A stretch of DNA of 64,000 nt from Lysinibacillus sp. B2A1 (GCA_002973635.1 CP027224.1:1374501-1438500); one strand, 5' to 3'; shown: positions 1 to 9,903, numbered from the stretch's first letter. Notes: a model not told the origin generated them from the sequence alone. A program made the numbers and translations.

Positions 1-880
1 GATTGTTGTTGGTCATGCTTACGGGCGAGTACGTGCGATGGTAAATGATAAGGGCCGTCGTGTGAAGGAGGCTGGACCATCAACGCCAGTAGAAATTACT
101 GGTTTAAATGATGTACCACAAGCTGGTGACCGCTTCGTTGTTTTTGAAGATGAAAAAACAGCACGTCAAGTCGGTGAAACACGTGCAATGTCTGCCATTC
201 AAGCACAACGTTCTGAAAAACAGCGCGTAACATTGGATAATCTATTTGAACAAATGAGCCAAGGTGAAATGAAAGAACTTAACCTCATCGTGAAGGCTGA
301 CGTTCAAGGTACTGTTGAAGCAATGGCTGCATCTTTAATGAAAATTGATGTAGAAGGCGTTAACGTAAAAATTATTCACACAGGCGCAGGAGCAATTACA
401 GAATCAGATATATCTCTTGCTGCGGCATCAAATGCCATTGTAATTGGTTTTAACGTTCGTCCAGACGTTAATGCAAAACGTGCAGCAGAACAAGAAGGCG
501 TAGATATTCGTTTACACCGTATTATTTATAAAGTAATTGAAGAAATTGAACAAGCGATGAAAGGTATGCTTGATCCAGAGTTTGAAGAAAAAATTATTGG
601 TCAAGCAGAAGTACGTCAAACAATTAAAGTTTCTAAAGTTGGTACTATCGCTGGTTCGTACGTAACAGACGGAAAAGTAACGCGTGATTCTGGCGTACGT
701 GTCATTCGTGATAATGTAGTTATTTTTGAAGGTGAGTTAGATACTCTAAAACGTTTCAAAGATGAAGTGAAAGAAGTTGCGAAAGGGTACGAATGTGGTA
801 TTACAATTACAAACTTCAATGATATTAAAGAAGGCGACATTATTGAAGCCTATATTATGGAAGAAGTTAAACGCGTCTAA
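1..880 (+). CDS. infB: Translation initiation factor IF-2, C-terminal part (5' end outside window)
   Basis: This is the 3' end of infB. The reading frame is open from the first bases of the window (codons from position 2), so the start lies upstream. IF-2 is the GTPase that positions fMet-tRNA on the 30S subunit and promotes subunit joining. The visible 292 residues begin at the start of the post-GTPase beta-barrel ([17 protein letters not shown]) and continue through the domains that contact initiator tRNA; the G domain is not visible. The stop codon overlaps the ylxP start by one base (TAATG), indicating translational coupling, as in the nusA-infB operon of Bacillus. Assignment is firm from the conserved blocks ([23 protein letters not shown]) and the neighbours. 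Confidence 0.97.
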   Translation, partial: IVVGHAYGRVRAMVNDKGRRVKEAGPSTPVEITGLNDVPQAGDRFVVFEDEKTARQVGETRAMSAIQAQRSEKQRVTLDNLFEQMSQGEMKELNLIVKADVQGTVEAMAASLMKIDVEGVNVKIIHTGAGAITESDISLAAASNAIVIGFNVRPDVNAKRAAEQEGVDIRLHRIIYKVIEEIEQAMKGMLDPEFEEKIIGQAEVRQTIKVSKVGTIAGSYVTDGKVTRDSGVRVIRDNVVIFEGELDTLKRFKDEVKEVAKGYECGITITNFNDIKEGDIIEAYIMEEVKRV

Positions 881-1158
881 TGATTGTCTACGCAGAGGTT
901 GAATTCATCATTCAAACTGCCCATTCGTTAAAGGAAAAACGTGCTGTCTTACAGCGTATGATTACCCGCACAAAGCAAAAATTTAATGTATCTATTGCGG
1001 AAATTGACCATCAAAATGTATGGCAGCGCACGAAATTAGCACTTGTTGCTGTTTCTTCTTCAAAAGAAGCAGCCGAGCGAGAAATTAATCATGCGCTTCA
1101 TTTCTTACAGTCAAATCCGTCATGGGAACAGCTCAATGTGTGGCGAGACTATTTATAA
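880..1158 (+). CDS. ylxP: YlxP, DUF503 family protein
   Basis: A 92-residue protein of the DUF503 family, found between infB and rbfA in Bacillus and related Firmicutes. The N-terminus (VYAEVEFIIQTAHSLKEKR) and the segment VSIAEIDHQNVWQRTKLALV are typical of the family. Its ATG overlaps the infB stop by one base. The family's biochemical role is not established; its constant place between infB and rbfA suggests a part in ribosome assembly or translation (inference). About 100 bp without a gene separate it from rbfA. Confidence 0.9.
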   Translation: MIVYAEVEFIIQTAHSLKEKRAVLQRMITRTKQKFNVSIAEIDHQNVWQRTKLALVAVSSSKEAAEREINHALHFLQSNPSWEQLNVWRDYL

Positions 1159-1260
1159 GTAACTGAAGATAGCTGTGTCATTTATATGTAGAGATGATTC
1201 TAATACCTATAAAAGGATGAGCACACAACTATCTGTACATCGAAATAGAGGTGACAAATT

Positions 1261-1602
1261 ATGTCTCTACGCTCAAACCGTGTTGCTGAGCAAATGAAAA
1301 AAGAACTCGGTGATATTCTTGGCCGTAAAATAAAAGATCCGCGTGTTGGGTTTGTTACTGTTACGGGTGTTGAGGTAACAGGTGATTTACAGCAAGCGAC
1401 TATTTATATTACATCTTTAGGCAATGAACGTGAACGAGAAGAAACGCTTAAAGCTTTAGTAAAAGCTTCTGGTTTTATTCGTTCAGAAATCGGTTCCCGT
1501 ATCCGATTACGCCGTACACCAGAATTAATCTTTGAATTTGATTCATCGATTGAATATGGGAACCGTATTGATACATTGCTACGAGGTCTACACGAAGAAT
1601 AA
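1261..1602 (+). CDS. rbfA: Ribosome-binding factor A
   Basis: RbfA (113 residues) is a single KH-like domain protein that binds the 30S subunit and helps mature the 5' end of 16S rRNA, notably at low temperature. The sequence shows the family landmarks: an N-terminal [14 protein letters not shown] helix, the strand [20 protein letters not shown], and the C-terminal [20 protein letters not shown] signature. The start ATG follows a GAGGTG ribosome binding site about 7 nt upstream. It sits in the conserved order infB-ylxP-rbfA-truB. Confidence 0.96.
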   Translation: MSLRSNRVAEQMKKELGDILGRKIKDPRVGFVTVTGVEVTGDLQQATIYITSLGNEREREETLKALVKASGFIRSEIGSRIRLRRTPELIFEFDSSIEYGNRIDTLLRGLHEE

Positions 1603-1622
1603 GGAAAAGGTAAAGGTAAAGA

Positions 1623-1658
1623 GTCTGCCACATGCATGTTCATGCAGGCAGGCTTTTT
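1623..1658 (+). terminator. Terminator-like hairpin between rbfA and truB
   Basis: GTCTGCC and TGCA pair with TGCA and GGCAGGC around a short loop, with a 3-nt bulge on the left arm, and five T follow. The stem is imperfect, so it may act as an attenuator within the operon rather than a full stop. Confidence 0.45.
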
Positions 1659-1720
1659 ATTGTAGAAAAAATTTGTTGTTTTGGCAAAGCTACAACAAAG
1701 AAGACTTTGGGAGGAACTAT

Positions 1721-2632
1721 ATGAACGGTATTTTACCGCTTTGGAAAGAACGTGGCATGACAAGCCATGATTGTGTTTTTAAATTACGAAAAATTTTACG
1801 CACAAAAAAAGTAGGGCATACAGGTACGCTTGATCCAGGAGTAGAGGGTGTTCTGCCAATTTGTATTGGACAGGCAACAAGGATTGCAGAATATTTAACA
1901 GATGCAGGAAAAACCTATGAAGCTATTATATCTATTGGTCGAACAACGACAACTGAGGATGCAGAAGGTGAAACAGTTCAACAAGATAACACTATGAAGA
2001 AATTCACTCGGGATCAACTATTAGAGGTACTAGCTTCTTTAACAGGTGTGATTGAACAAACACCACCTATGTTTTCTGCGGTCAAAGTCAATGGTAAACG
2101 TCTTTATGAATATGCACGTAAGGGGGAAACGGTTGAAAGACCGACACGTAAGGTTTCAATTTATGCTTTAGAGCTTTTAGATGAGAGAGAAATATATGAA
2201 GGACAAGAAATTACGGTCCCTGTACGTATAGCCTGTAGTAAGGGGACATATATACGCACATTGGCGGTACAAATCGGGGAAGCACTTGGTTATCCAGCAC
2301 ATATGCAAGAGCTTGTACGTACGGCCTCAGGCACATTTACACAAGAAAATTGCTTTACATTGTCACAGGTTGCTGAGCTGATGGAAGCTGAACAAATTGA
2401 TAGATGTATGTTACCAGTTGAGTATGCATTAACAGACTTTCCATATATTGAAATCACTGCTGCCAATGAAAAAGAAATTTTCAATGGACAAGTGCTTCCG
2501 GCAGATACATTATTAAAGATACATGATAAAATTGTTTTTGGAATCAATGGGAAAGCGATGGCGGTTTATCAATCACATCCTACGAAAGAAGGGTTGATGA
2601 AACCACATAAGATGTTTCCGACGATAGAGTAG
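1721..2632 (+). CDS. truB: tRNA pseudouridine(55) synthase TruB
   Basis: TruB converts U55 of the T-psi-C loop of tRNAs to pseudouridine. The 303-residue protein starts MNGILPLWKERGMTSHD. The catalytic aspartate is D38 in GHTGTLDPGVEG, followed by IGQATRIAEYLTDAGKTYEA. The open frame extends 63 codons upstream, into rbfA and the hairpin, but the ATG at 1721 has a GGGAGG ribosome binding site directly before it and matches the family's usual length. ribF follows 12 bp downstream and is probably co-transcribed. Confidence 0.96.
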   Translation: MNGILPLWKERGMTSHDCVFKLRKILRTKKVGHTGTLDPGVEGVLPICIGQATRIAEYLTDAGKTYEAIISIGRTTTTEDAEGETVQQDNTMKKFTRDQLLEVLASLTGVIEQTPPMFSAVKVNGKRLYEYARKGETVERPTRKVSIYALELLDEREIYEGQEITVPVRIACSKGTYIRTLAVQIGEALGYPAHMQELVRTASGTFTQENCFTLSQVAELMEAEQIDRCMLPVEYALTDFPYIEITAANEKEIFNGQVLPADTLLKIHDKIVFGINGKAMAVYQSHPTKEGLMKPHKMFPTIE

Positions 2633-2644
2633 GAGGATTTTTGT

Positions 2645-3595
2645 ATGGAGGTCATTCATTTAAAATACCCGCATCAACTACAGCAACAAGAAAGTATGCA
2701 GCCGTATTCATTAGCAATTGGCTTTTTTGATGGTGTACATAGAGGGCATCAGGCAGTTATCAAGGCAGCGAAGGAAGAAGGGGACAAGCATCAAATCTCA
2801 ACTGCAGTGATGACTTTTGATCCACATCCTTCTATAGTCCTTGGTGGACGAAATGAAAAGGTTTTTTATATTACATTGCTGCAGCAAAAATTGCAATTGT
2901 TTCAAGAACAAGGCGTGGATACAGTATTTGTCGTACATTTCACATCAGATTTTGCCAAACTTTCTCCAGCAGCCTTTATTGATACATTTATCCGTGGGTT
3001 AAATATCCAACATGTTGCAGCGGGCTTTGATTTCTCCTTTGGTGCATTCGGTAAAGGCACAATGGAGGAGATGCGTGCTTTGAGTAATGGCGATTATGAT
3101 GTGACGATTGTTGAAAAGAAAACGGATGATATTGAAAAAATTAGCTCTACACGAATTCGTAAACTTTTACAGGAGGGAGACATGGAAGCTGCAAGAATGC
3201 TGCTAGGTCGACCTTTTGAAATCGCAGGTATTGTTATACATGGTGATAAGCGAGGGCGTACAATAGGCTTCCCTACTGCAAATGTTCAGGCACTAGAGGG
3301 TACTTATATTCCAGCAAGCGGTGTCTATGCTGTCCGTTTATTTGTTCAAAATAATTGGTATGATGGCGTATGTAATGTAGGCTACAAACCAACATTTAAA
3401 GACCCAAATGATAAGCAATTATCCATTGAGGTCCATATATTAAACTTCGAAAAGAGCATCTATGGCGAAGAGGTGCATGTAGCTTGGTATAAACGTATTC
3501 GAAGTGAACGAAAATTTGATGGTATAGAAGCATTAAAGGCACAAATTGAAAAGGATAAACAGGAAGCAATTGACTATTTTAATGCTTTCCAATAA
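2645..3595 (+). CDS. ribF: Bifunctional riboflavin kinase / FMN adenylyltransferase
   Basis: RibF (RibC in B. subtilis; 316 residues) phosphorylates riboflavin to FMN and adenylylates FMN to FAD. The N-terminal nucleotidyltransferase half carries GFFDGVHRGHQ (about residues 27-37) and the SSTRIR motif. The C-terminal flavokinase half carries GDKRGRTIGFPTANV and the YGEEVHV region. It follows truB with a strong TAGGAGG site. It precedes rpsO, the standard Bacillus order. There is no FMN riboswitch here, as expected, since those control biosynthetic or uptake genes. Confidence 0.96.
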   Translation: MEVIHLKYPHQLQQQESMQPYSLAIGFFDGVHRGHQAVIKAAKEEGDKHQISTAVMTFDPHPSIVLGGRNEKVFYITLLQQKLQLFQEQGVDTVFVVHFTSDFAKLSPAAFIDTFIRGLNIQHVAAGFDFSFGAFGKGTMEEMRALSNGDYDVTIVEKKTDDIEKISSTRIRKLLQEGDMEAARMLLGRPFEIAGIVIHGDKRGRTIGFPTANVQALEGTYIPASGVYAVRLFVQNNWYDGVCNVGYKPTFKDPNDKQLSIEVHILNFEKSIYGEEVHVAWYKRIRSERKFDGIEALKAQIEKDKQEAIDYFNAFQ

Positions 3596-3790
3596 TAAAG
3601 CTAGATAGCGCCTAATATGATGTATTTTCTGCTTCAGTATTTGAAGAGAATTACGTTATCGCTTGCTTGACCTTTTGATTTATGGTAACATTCATAAGTG
3701 CATAAATGCTTAACCTTAGCTCGGTATATCGATGACTCCAACGTGTACTGTGCTAATGGGGATTAATTACAATTTAGGAGGTCCATACAA

Positions 3791-4060
3791 ATGGCTATTA
3801 CAAAAGAACGTAAAAACGAAATTATCGCTGAGTACCGCACTCACGAAAGTGACACTGGTTCACCAGAAGTACAAGTTGCAATGTTAACAGAGGAAATTAA
3901 CGCTCTAAACACACACTTACGCACACACAAAAAAGATTTCCACTCTGAGCGTGGTCTTCTAAAAATGGTAGGTCGTCGTCGCCACTTATTAAAATATCTT
4001 CGTGAAGCTGACGTACAACGTTACCGTGAATTAATTAACCGTTTAGGCTTACGTCGCTAA
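3791..4060 (+). CDS. rpsO: 30S ribosomal protein S15
   Basis: S15 (89 residues) binds the 16S rRNA central-domain three-way junction and nucleates platform assembly. The family signature [27 protein letters not shown] is intact. The start has a strong TTAGGAGG site, and the gene ends in a clear intrinsic terminator. The 195 bp between ribF and rpsO contain no gene and probably hold the rpsO promoter and leader, though I could not pick a convincing promoter there. S15 autoregulates its own translation in several bacteria; whether it does here cannot be read from the sequence. Confidence 0.98.
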   Translation: MAITKERKNEIIAEYRTHESDTGSPEVQVAMLTEEINALNTHLRTHKKDFHSERGLLKMVGRRRHLLKYLREADVQRYRELINRLGLRR

Positions 4061-4085
4061 TTAAAAGCAGGATTACTCCTGTTTT

Positions 4086-4124
4086 AGACTATAGACAATT
4101 AAGTTTGTCTATAGTCTTTTTTTT
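4086..4124 (+). terminator. Intrinsic terminator of rpsO
   Basis: A perfect 13-bp stem (AGACTATAGACAA / TTGTCTATAGTCT) with a 6-nt loop is followed by eight T. Confidence 0.88.
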
Positions 4125-4461
4125 GTTTTTAGTTAGGATTGTTAGTTAGATTCTGATAAAAACCAAAATCAAAAAAGTCATGTGATAATCTTGATTTATT
4201 GTTAAAATGCATGTCCTTGTTCCATGAGGGAAATTTTTAGTGGAGCAAGGGTTTATTGGATGCCCACTAAAACTTTACTATGTACCTAACTTTCTTTATA
4301 CTAGTAGGATGTGGTATGATAGTCTATTGTGTAAACCTGCATTTAAAAATAATGTTGTATCCATTACTTTTCGTCAGGAAGGAATCAATTTAAGTCAAAT
4401 TCATATAACAAGAGTATAAAATTGCTTTTTCAATAAAATATAAAAATAAATCTTAAATAAA
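4125..4461. other. Intergenic region without a gene (rpsO-pnp)
   Basis: AT-rich non-coding DNA between the rpsO terminator and the pnp promoter. I see no supported gene, repeat or RNA in it. Confidence 0.5.
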
Positions 4462-4490
4462 TTGGCAATAACTGATTTTAAATGTATGAT
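4462..4490 (+). promoter_or_regulatory. Sigma-A-type promoter of pnp
   Basis: TTGGCA at 4462-4467 and TATGAT at 4485-4490 are separated by 17 bp. Transcription would start near 4497 and give a ~100-nt leader before the pnp ATG. Confidence 0.6.
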
Positions 4491-4533
4491 TATTTCATGA
4501 AATATTTTTTAGCATAGAACAAGCATTTTTGGT

Positions 4534-4573
4534 ACACTTACTATTAGTACATACAGACGAAGTAAGTGTTTTT
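4534..4573 (+). promoter_or_regulatory. Hairpin in the pnp leader
   Basis: ACACTTAC (4534-4541) and GTAAGTGT (4562-4569) form a perfect 8-bp stem with a 20-nt loop, followed by a short T run, 25 bp before the pnp start. It could be an attenuator or an RNase target in the leader. Confidence 0.4.
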
Positions 4574-4595
4574 ATAATAGAGAGGGGTTCATTGA

Positions 4596-6710
4596 ATGAA
4601 CGAGAAGAAAGTCTATTCCTACGAATGGGCTGGCCGTCCACTTGTGATTGAAGTTGGACAGTTAGCAAAACAAGCAAATGGAGCTGTATTAGTACGCTAT
4701 GGCGATACTTCAGTACTTTCAACAGCAACAATGTCAAAATCACCAAAACCACTTGATTTCTTCCCATTAACAGTAAACTATGAAGAACGCCTATATGCTG
4801 CAGGTAAAATTCCTGGCGGCTTTATTAAACGTGAAGGTCGTCCGTCTGAAAAAGCAATTCTTGCAAGCCGTCTAATCGACCGTCCGATTCGTCCGATGTT
4901 CCCAGATGGATTCCGTAATGAAGTCCAAGTGATTTCAATGGTTATGTCCAATGATCCAGATTGTACGTCTGAAATGGCAGCTATGGTTGGTTCTTCATTA
5001 GCACTAGCTATTTCCGATATACCATTCGACGGACCAATAGCAGGTGTACAAGTTGGCTATATTGATGGTGAATTCATCGTGAACCCAACAGTGGAACAAT
5101 CAAATCACTCAACTATTCATTTATCTGTAGCTGGTAACAAAGATGCTATCAACATGGTTGAAGCAGGCGCACTTGAAGTTCCAGAAGAGGTAATGTTAGA
5201 GGCCATCATGTTTGGTCATGAAGAAATTAAAAAAATAATTGCTTTCCAAGAGCAAATTGTTGCTGAAGTAGGAAAAGAAAAATTACCAGTAACATTATTT
5301 GAAATTAATGAAGCGATTCAAACAGACATAAAAGCAGCTTGTGAGACTGACATGCATGATGCTATTCAAACAGCAGAAAAACATGCACGTGATGAAGCGA
5401 TTCAGGCAGTAAAAGATCGTGTTATTGCTTCTTACGAAGAGCAAGAAGCTGATGAAGTAACAATGAAGCAGGTTTATACGATTCTAGATAAGATGGTAAA
5501 AGACGAAGTACGCCGTCAAATTACAGAGGATAAAATTCGTCCAGATGGTCGTAAACTTGATGAGATTCGTCCACTTTCATCAGAAACAGGATTACTACAA
5601 CGTACACATGGTTCAGCATTATTTACACGTGGACAAACACAAGCATTGTCTATTTGTACTTTAGGAGCACTTGGAGATGTTCAAATTATTGATGGATTAG
5701 GTGTGGAAGAATCTAAACGCTTTATGCATCATTATAACTTCCCTCAATTCTCAGTAGGGGAGACAGGCCCGATTCGTGGACCAGGACGTCGTGAAATCGG
5801 TCATGGTGCGCTAGGAGAACGTGCGCTTGATGCGGTTATTCCAGATGAGTCTGTATTCCCATACACGATTCGTTGTGTATCAGAGGTGCTTGAATCGAAT
5901 GGTTCAACTTCTCAGGCTTCTATCTGTGCTTCCACGTTAGCAATGATGGATGCAGGTGTTCCATTAAAAGCGCCTGTAGCAGGTATTGCAATGGGTCTTA
6001 TTAAAAAAGGTGAGCATTATTCCATCTTAACAGATATTCAAGGAATGGAAGATCACCTTGGAGATATGGACTTTAAAGTTGCAGGTACAGCTAAAGGTGT
6101 AACAGCTCTTCAAATGGATATTAAAATCGATGGATTATCTCGCAATATTTTAGAAGAAGCATTAACACAAGCTAAAATTGGCCGTATGCATATTTTAGAA
6201 TCAATGCTTGCGACACTTGCTGAACCGCGTGGAAAATTATCTCAATTCGCACCGAAAATTGTCATTGTGAAAATTAACCCTGATAAAATCCGTGATGTTA
6301 TTGGACCAGGCGGTAAACAAATCAACAAAATTATCGAAGAAACAGGGGTAAAAATTGATACAGAGCAAGACGGTACAATTTATATCTCTTCTGCAGATGA
6401 AGAAATGAATGCACGTGCAAAACAAATTATTGAAGATATCGTACGTGAAGCAAAAGTAGGGGAATACTACTTAGCGACAGTTAAGCGGATTGAAAAATTC
6501 GGTGCATTCTGTGAAATCTTCCCTGGTAAGGATGGCTTACTTCATATCTCTGAAATCCAAGAGGAGCGTACAAAGCAGGTAGAAGATGTTTTAAAACTTG
6601 GCGATCAATTACTTGTAAAAGTGATTGAAATTGACAAGCAAGGACGTGTGAATCTATCTCGTAAAGTTGTTATTCAAGAGGAAAAAGAGCGCGCAGAGCA
6701 AGGTAAGTAA
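4596..6710 (+). CDS. pnp: Polyribonucleotide nucleotidyltransferase (PNPase)
   Basis: PNPase degrades RNA 3' to 5' by phosphorolysis and is a main mRNA-decay exonuclease in Bacillus. The 704-residue protein has the full layout: first RNase PH-like domain, all-helical linker (about 240-310), second RNase PH-like domain containing the active core ([23 protein letters not shown]), a KH domain with [15 protein letters not shown], and a C-terminal S1 domain ([33 protein letters not shown], given here only as its location near residues 620-690). The start has a GAGAGGGG site. It has its own promoter and terminator. Confidence 0.98.
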   Translation: MNEKKVYSYEWAGRPLVIEVGQLAKQANGAVLVRYGDTSVLSTATMSKSPKPLDFFPLTVNYEERLYAAGKIPGGFIKREGRPSEKAILASRLIDRPIRPMFPDGFRNEVQVISMVMSNDPDCTSEMAAMVGSSLALAISDIPFDGPIAGVQVGYIDGEFIVNPTVEQSNHSTIHLSVAGNKDAINMVEAGALEVPEEVMLEAIMFGHEEIKKIIAFQEQIVAEVGKEKLPVTLFEINEAIQTDIKAACETDMHDAIQTAEKHARDEAIQAVKDRVIASYEEQEADEVTMKQVYTILDKMVKDEVRRQITEDKIRPDGRKLDEIRPLSSETGLLQRTHGSALFTRGQTQALSICTLGALGDVQIIDGLGVEESKRFMHHYNFPQFSVGETGPIRGPGRREIGHGALGERALDAVIPDESVFPYTIRCVSEVLESNGSTSQASICASTLAMMDAGVPLKAPVAGIAMGLIKKGEHYSILTDIQGMEDHLGDMDFKVAGTAKGVTALQMDIKIDGLSRNILEEALTQAKIGRMHILESMLATLAEPRGKLSQFAPKIVIVKINPDKIRDVIGPGGKQINKIIEETGVKIDTEQDGTIYISSADEEMNARAKQIIEDIVREAKVGEYYLATVKRIEKFGAFCEIFPGKDGLLHISEIQEERTKQVEDVLKLGDQLLVKVIEIDKQGRVNLSRKVVIQEEKERAEQGK

Positions 6711-6725
6711 ATAATAGGATATAGC

Positions 6726-6755
6726 AAAGGCTGCGTATGTTGCGCAGCCTTTTTT
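6726..6755 (+). terminator. Intrinsic terminator of pnp
   Basis: A 10-bp stem (AAAGGCTGCG / CGCAGCCTTT) with a 7-nt loop ends in a T run. Confidence 0.87.
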
Positions 6756-6777
6756 AAATCAAGATGGAGGGAATTTT

Positions 6778-8001
6778 ATGGTACAAGTACATACATGTGA
6801 CAATGGTGTGCGTATTGTGTCTGAACAAATTGATCATGTAAGATCTGTAGCTTTAGGCATTTTTGTGAATGCAGGTTCTCGCTATGAATTACCTGAAGAG
6901 AATGGAATTACACATTTTATTGAGCACATGCTGTTTAAAGGAACAGCAACGCGTACTGCTCGTCAAATTGCTGAGGAATTTGATCGTATTGGAGGAGAAT
7001 TAAATGCATTTACCTCTAAGGAAAATACATGCTATTATGCAAAAGTTTTAGATCATCATGCAGAGCTTGCTGTCACAATACTAGCTGATATGTTCTTCAA
7101 CTCTACGTTTGCAGAAGAAGAGTTAGAGAAGGAACGACAAGTGGTACTCGAGGAAATCCTAATGAGTGAAGATGCACCTGATGACGATGTGCATGAAAAG
7201 CTATGGGAAGTAATGTATCCCAACGATGCACTTGGTCGTCCAATATTGGGTACGGCTGCTACGTTAAAAACATTTACAGCAGATACGATTCGTGATTATA
7301 TGGCAAAGCATTATGGTCCGAAATCGGTAGTGATTTCATTAGCAGGTAATATTTCCGAAAAACTTATACAAACAATAAGGGATTTATTCGGAAAATATCA
7401 AGCATCCCCTCTTGAGGTTGCTCCAGTATTAACAAACCCGCAGTTTCATCCGGGAGAGGTGACAAAAATACGTGATACAGAGCAAGCACATGTAGCTATA
7501 TCTTACCCAGCAATTGGTGTAAAAGATCCAGATATGTATTGTTTTATTGCTCTTAATAACATTATTGGTGGTAATATGAGCTCTCGCCTGTTCCAAGAAG
7601 TGCGCGAGGACCGTGGTCTAGCTTATACGATTTTTTCTTATCAATCCTGCTATGCTGACGTCGGAGCATTTACGATATACGGTAGTACAAGTCTTCAACA
7701 ATTATCGCAGCTCCAGCATACAATTGATGCGACATTGCTCGATATTGTGGCTGATGGCATAACAGAGGAGGAGCTTGATAATGCGAAGGAGCAGCTTAAG
7801 GGCAGTTTTGTACTTGGACTAGAGGGTACTGGTGCACGTATGAATCGTAATGGTACAAGTGAACTGGTTCATGGCAAGCATCGTTCTGTAGACGAGGTAT
7901 TAGCAGCTATTGATGCAGTTTCAATGGAATCAGTGGAACGCTTAATTGCGAAAATATTAAAAGCGGAACCAGCTATTGCGATAATTGGTCCTAATGCATA
8001 A
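6778..8001 (+). CDS. mlpA: M16-family zinc protease MlpA/YmxG
   Basis: A 407-residue peptidase of the M16 (pitrilysin/mitochondrial processing peptidase) family. The inverted zinc motif HxxEH is present as H46-F-I-E49-H50. The downstream zinc-binding glutamate region (about residues 115-125, EKERQVVLEEI) and the second M16 domain signature (DRGLAYTIFSY) are intact, so it should be catalytic. The B. subtilis orthologue (mlpA/ymxG) also follows pnpA, although ylxY lies between them there and is absent here. The protein has no signal peptide. Downstream synteny is broken by an insertion sequence and an ABC operon. Confidence 0.93.
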   Translation: MVQVHTCDNGVRIVSEQIDHVRSVALGIFVNAGSRYELPEENGITHFIEHMLFKGTATRTARQIAEEFDRIGGELNAFTSKENTCYYAKVLDHHAELAVTILADMFFNSTFAEEELEKERQVVLEEILMSEDAPDDDVHEKLWEVMYPNDALGRPILGTAATLKTFTADTIRDYMAKHYGPKSVVISLAGNISEKLIQTIRDLFGKYQASPLEVAPVLTNPQFHPGEVTKIRDTEQAHVAISYPAIGVKDPDMYCFIALNNIIGGNMSSRLFQEVREDRGLAYTIFSYQSCYADVGAFTIYGSTSLQQLSQLQHTIDATLLDIVADGITEEELDNAKEQLKGSFVLGLEGTGARMNRNGTSELVHGKHRSVDEVLAAIDAVSMESVERLIAKILKAEPAIAIIGPNA

Positions 8002-8190
8002 AACACCTGTAGAATAAATAAAGTGAAAACATTATAAATAAAATAATAAAAGAAATCTAGCCGCATCACTGAGCATTTTCGGCTGTCGATAGCGAAATGG
8101 TGGAACTTTGCGTTCACTTGATTTTTTGCAATTCGAGCTAACTCCTTTAGAGCATTAGCGATAGATATCACAAACAATACTTTAATAAAA

Positions 8191-8208
8191 AACAGGCTAC
8201 CGTTTTTG
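8191..8208. other. Left half of a terminator split by the IS, with target duplication
   Basis: AACAGGCTACC (8191-8201) is the left arm of a hairpin whose right arm GGTAGCCTGTT lies at 9910-9920, beyond the insertion sequence. The 7-bp GTTTTTG at 8202-8208 is repeated at 9904-9910. Removing the element and one copy restores an 11-bp stem flanked by an A run and a T run, that is, a bidirectional terminator between mlpA and the convergent ABC operon. Confidence 0.75.
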
Positions 8209-8262
8209 GGAGGGCACTGAAAAACATACAGTTTTTTTATTGTGGAAAGAGTTTAACTTTAA

Positions 8263-8308
8263 AAAAGACAACTTCTTGTTTCATTTCGAACAAGAAGTTG
8301 TCTTTTTT
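8263..8308 (-). terminator. Bidirectional terminator inside the IS1182-type element
   Basis: An 18-bp perfect stem (arms 8263-8280 and 8289-8306) is flanked by A and T runs. On the minus strand it ends the transposase transcript; on the plus strand it would stop mlpA read-through. Confidence 0.75.
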
Positions 8309-8316
8309 ATTCTCCA

Positions 8317-9780
8317 TTAACTATTTTTTTCTTTTAAAAGTGTAATGATTCGTTTCAAATTTACAGCGAAGATGGCGGTTGCACCTTGTATTTCCATACC
8401 AAATAAACCCGAAGCTATTGCCGTGTCATACCCATGTCTATTTTTTAATTCACTATTTTTCGCCTCTATTTTATAGCGAGTACGTGCGAGCTCCTTAAAC
8501 TCTTCACTGTTTTGGAATGCTTCTTGTTCCTTATGCTCAGTAGATTTGATTGAAACTGAATATGTTTTACTTTTTGCCCCTTCTTTATAACAACCTTCGC
8601 GGAAAGCACATATTTTACATTTTTCGATGTCAAAATAATACGTATGTTTTTGATTTTGTCCTTGATTTTTCTTTCCTGTCCGTGCTTTGCGAATCGCCAT
8701 GTGACCAGCTTTACACACATACATACCAGCATCTTTATTAAATTCAAATTCATCTTCTTTTGTTCGTCCACCTTGCGTGATTTGTGGATTTAGTTTAGAT
8801 ATAAGTTGGAATTCTTCTTTTTTTGCATACTGGATATTGTCTTTTTCAGAATAGGCTGTATCACCAATGACTGTATCAATGGTCATACCTGTTTCTTTAC
8901 TTTTTTCAACTAATTCTTGAAGGTATTTTCCATCACTCTTCTCCCCAGTAGTTACTATCGCAGCTGTTATTATTCGCTCATCACTCATTGCAATATGTGT
9001 TTTAAAACCAAAGAAAGAAGAATCCGCTGATTTATGTCCAATACGTGCATCTGGATCTGTCGAATAACTTAACTTCTCCTCATAATCTTGTACCACTTCT
9101 TTTAGGACATTTAGTTTTTCTTTTACAGCTGGAATCATCTCAATTTGAGGTTGAGATTCAACTACCTCGATGACTTGACGACAGTAATCCACTTCATCAT
9201 TTATTTCGTTAGAATTTGTCTTTGGTGGGAAATTCTCTTTCATCGATTCATCGATTTGATAAACAGCTTTTCTTACATTTTTTGATTTCTCTTGTAAAAA
9301 TTCTATAGGTGATTTTTGATTATACCGTGCTTTTGTATGGGTGGCGTCCACGATTATTGTTTTATTTTTAATGACTTCTTTCTCTATTGCAATCTCTACA
9401 GTTTTGCCAATGAGCATATCTAATAAGCTCATATCTTGGAGACGGAGCTTACGGAATTTCGTTAGTGAACTTGGATTAATGACAGAGTCTTCTGGTGCCA
9501 TATCTAAAAAATATTTAAACGACATATCATATTTAGAACGTTCTACCACATCTACATCGGATAAATCGAATATTGATTTTAATAGTAAATATTTAAACAT
9601 GCGAATGGGAGGTACCGCATTACGACCATTATCAAGACAATATTTGTTTTTCAGTTCGTCCAAAATAAAAGAGAAATCAACAAGTTCATTTATTTGCCGA
9701 AGCATATTATCCTTTGGTACAACAATGTCATATATGGCCATAAACGGACTAAGATGAAGAGATTCTTGGTTTGAAATCAT
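8317..9780 (-). CDS. IS1182-family transposase
   Basis: A 487-residue DDE transposase. The N-terminal InsH-type domain covers roughly residues 1-110. The catalytic triad reads IIVDATH (D), VIGDTAY (D) and YKIEAKNSELK (E). A Cys-rich stretch (CKAGH, then CKICAFREGC) lies between the second D and the E, as is usual for the family. No frameshift or stop interrupts it, so it appears functional. It lies inside 16-bp terminal repeats and is read leftward, convergent with mlpA. Confidence 0.93.
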   Translation of the reverse strand: MISNQESLHLSPFMAIYDIVVPKDNMLRQINELVDFSFILDELKNKYCLDNGRNAVPPIRMFKYLLLKSIFDLSDVDVVERSKYDMSFKYFLDMAPEDSVINPSSLTKFRKLRLQDMSLLDMLIGKTVEIAIEKEVIKNKTIIVDATHTKARYNQKSPIEFLQEKSKNVRKAVYQIDESMKENFPPKTNSNEINDEVDYCRQVIEVVESQPQIEMIPAVKEKLNVLKEVVQDYEEKLSYSTDPDARIGHKSADSSFFGFKTHIAMSDERIITAAIVTTGEKSDGKYLQELVEKSKETGMTIDTVIGDTAYSEKDNIQYAKKEEFQLISKLNPQITQGGRTKEDEFEFNKDAGMYVCKAGHMAIRKARTGKKNQGQNQKHTYYFDIEKCKICAFREGCYKEGAKSKTYSVSIKSTEHKEQEAFQNSEEFKELARTRYKIEAKNSELKNRHGYDTAIASGLFGMEIQGATAIFAVNLKRIITLLKEKNS

Positions 9781-9832
9781 CGGGATATCACCTACATACT
9801 TACTTTTAATATCATTATTATAAAGTAAAAAG

Positions 9833-9869
9833 GCAGTTGAAAGTTCGATATAATCGAACTTTCAACTAC
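9833..9869 (-). terminator. Hairpin upstream of the transposase gene
   Basis: A perfect 14-bp stem (arms 9835-9848 and 9854-9867) followed on the minus strand by GCCTTTTTA. Such structures near IS ends block transcription entering from outside; that role is inferred. Confidence 0.5.
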
Positions 9870-9903
9870 CTAATTTAAATAATGGACTTTTTCAGTGCCC
9901 TCC

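Larger units (their letters stand above)
8209..9903 (-). mobile_element. IS1182-family insertion sequence, complete
   Basis: The element spans 1695 bp and is bounded by perfect 16-bp inverted repeats: GGAGGGCACTGAAAAA at 8209-8224 and its complement at 9888-9903. It is flanked by the 7-bp direct repeat GTTTTTG. It holds one transposase gene on the minus strand and two internal hairpins that bracket that gene. Intact ends and an intact open frame suggest a recent and possibly still active insertion. Confidence 0.9.

Noticed and set aside
1532..1720. N-terminal extension of truB
   Set aside because: It would overlap rbfA and the hairpin and has no ribosome binding site; ATG 1721 has one and fits the family.
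3596..3790. Riboswitch before rpsO
   Set aside because: No recognisable conserved riboswitch core; S15 leaders are species-specific and cannot be read reliably here.
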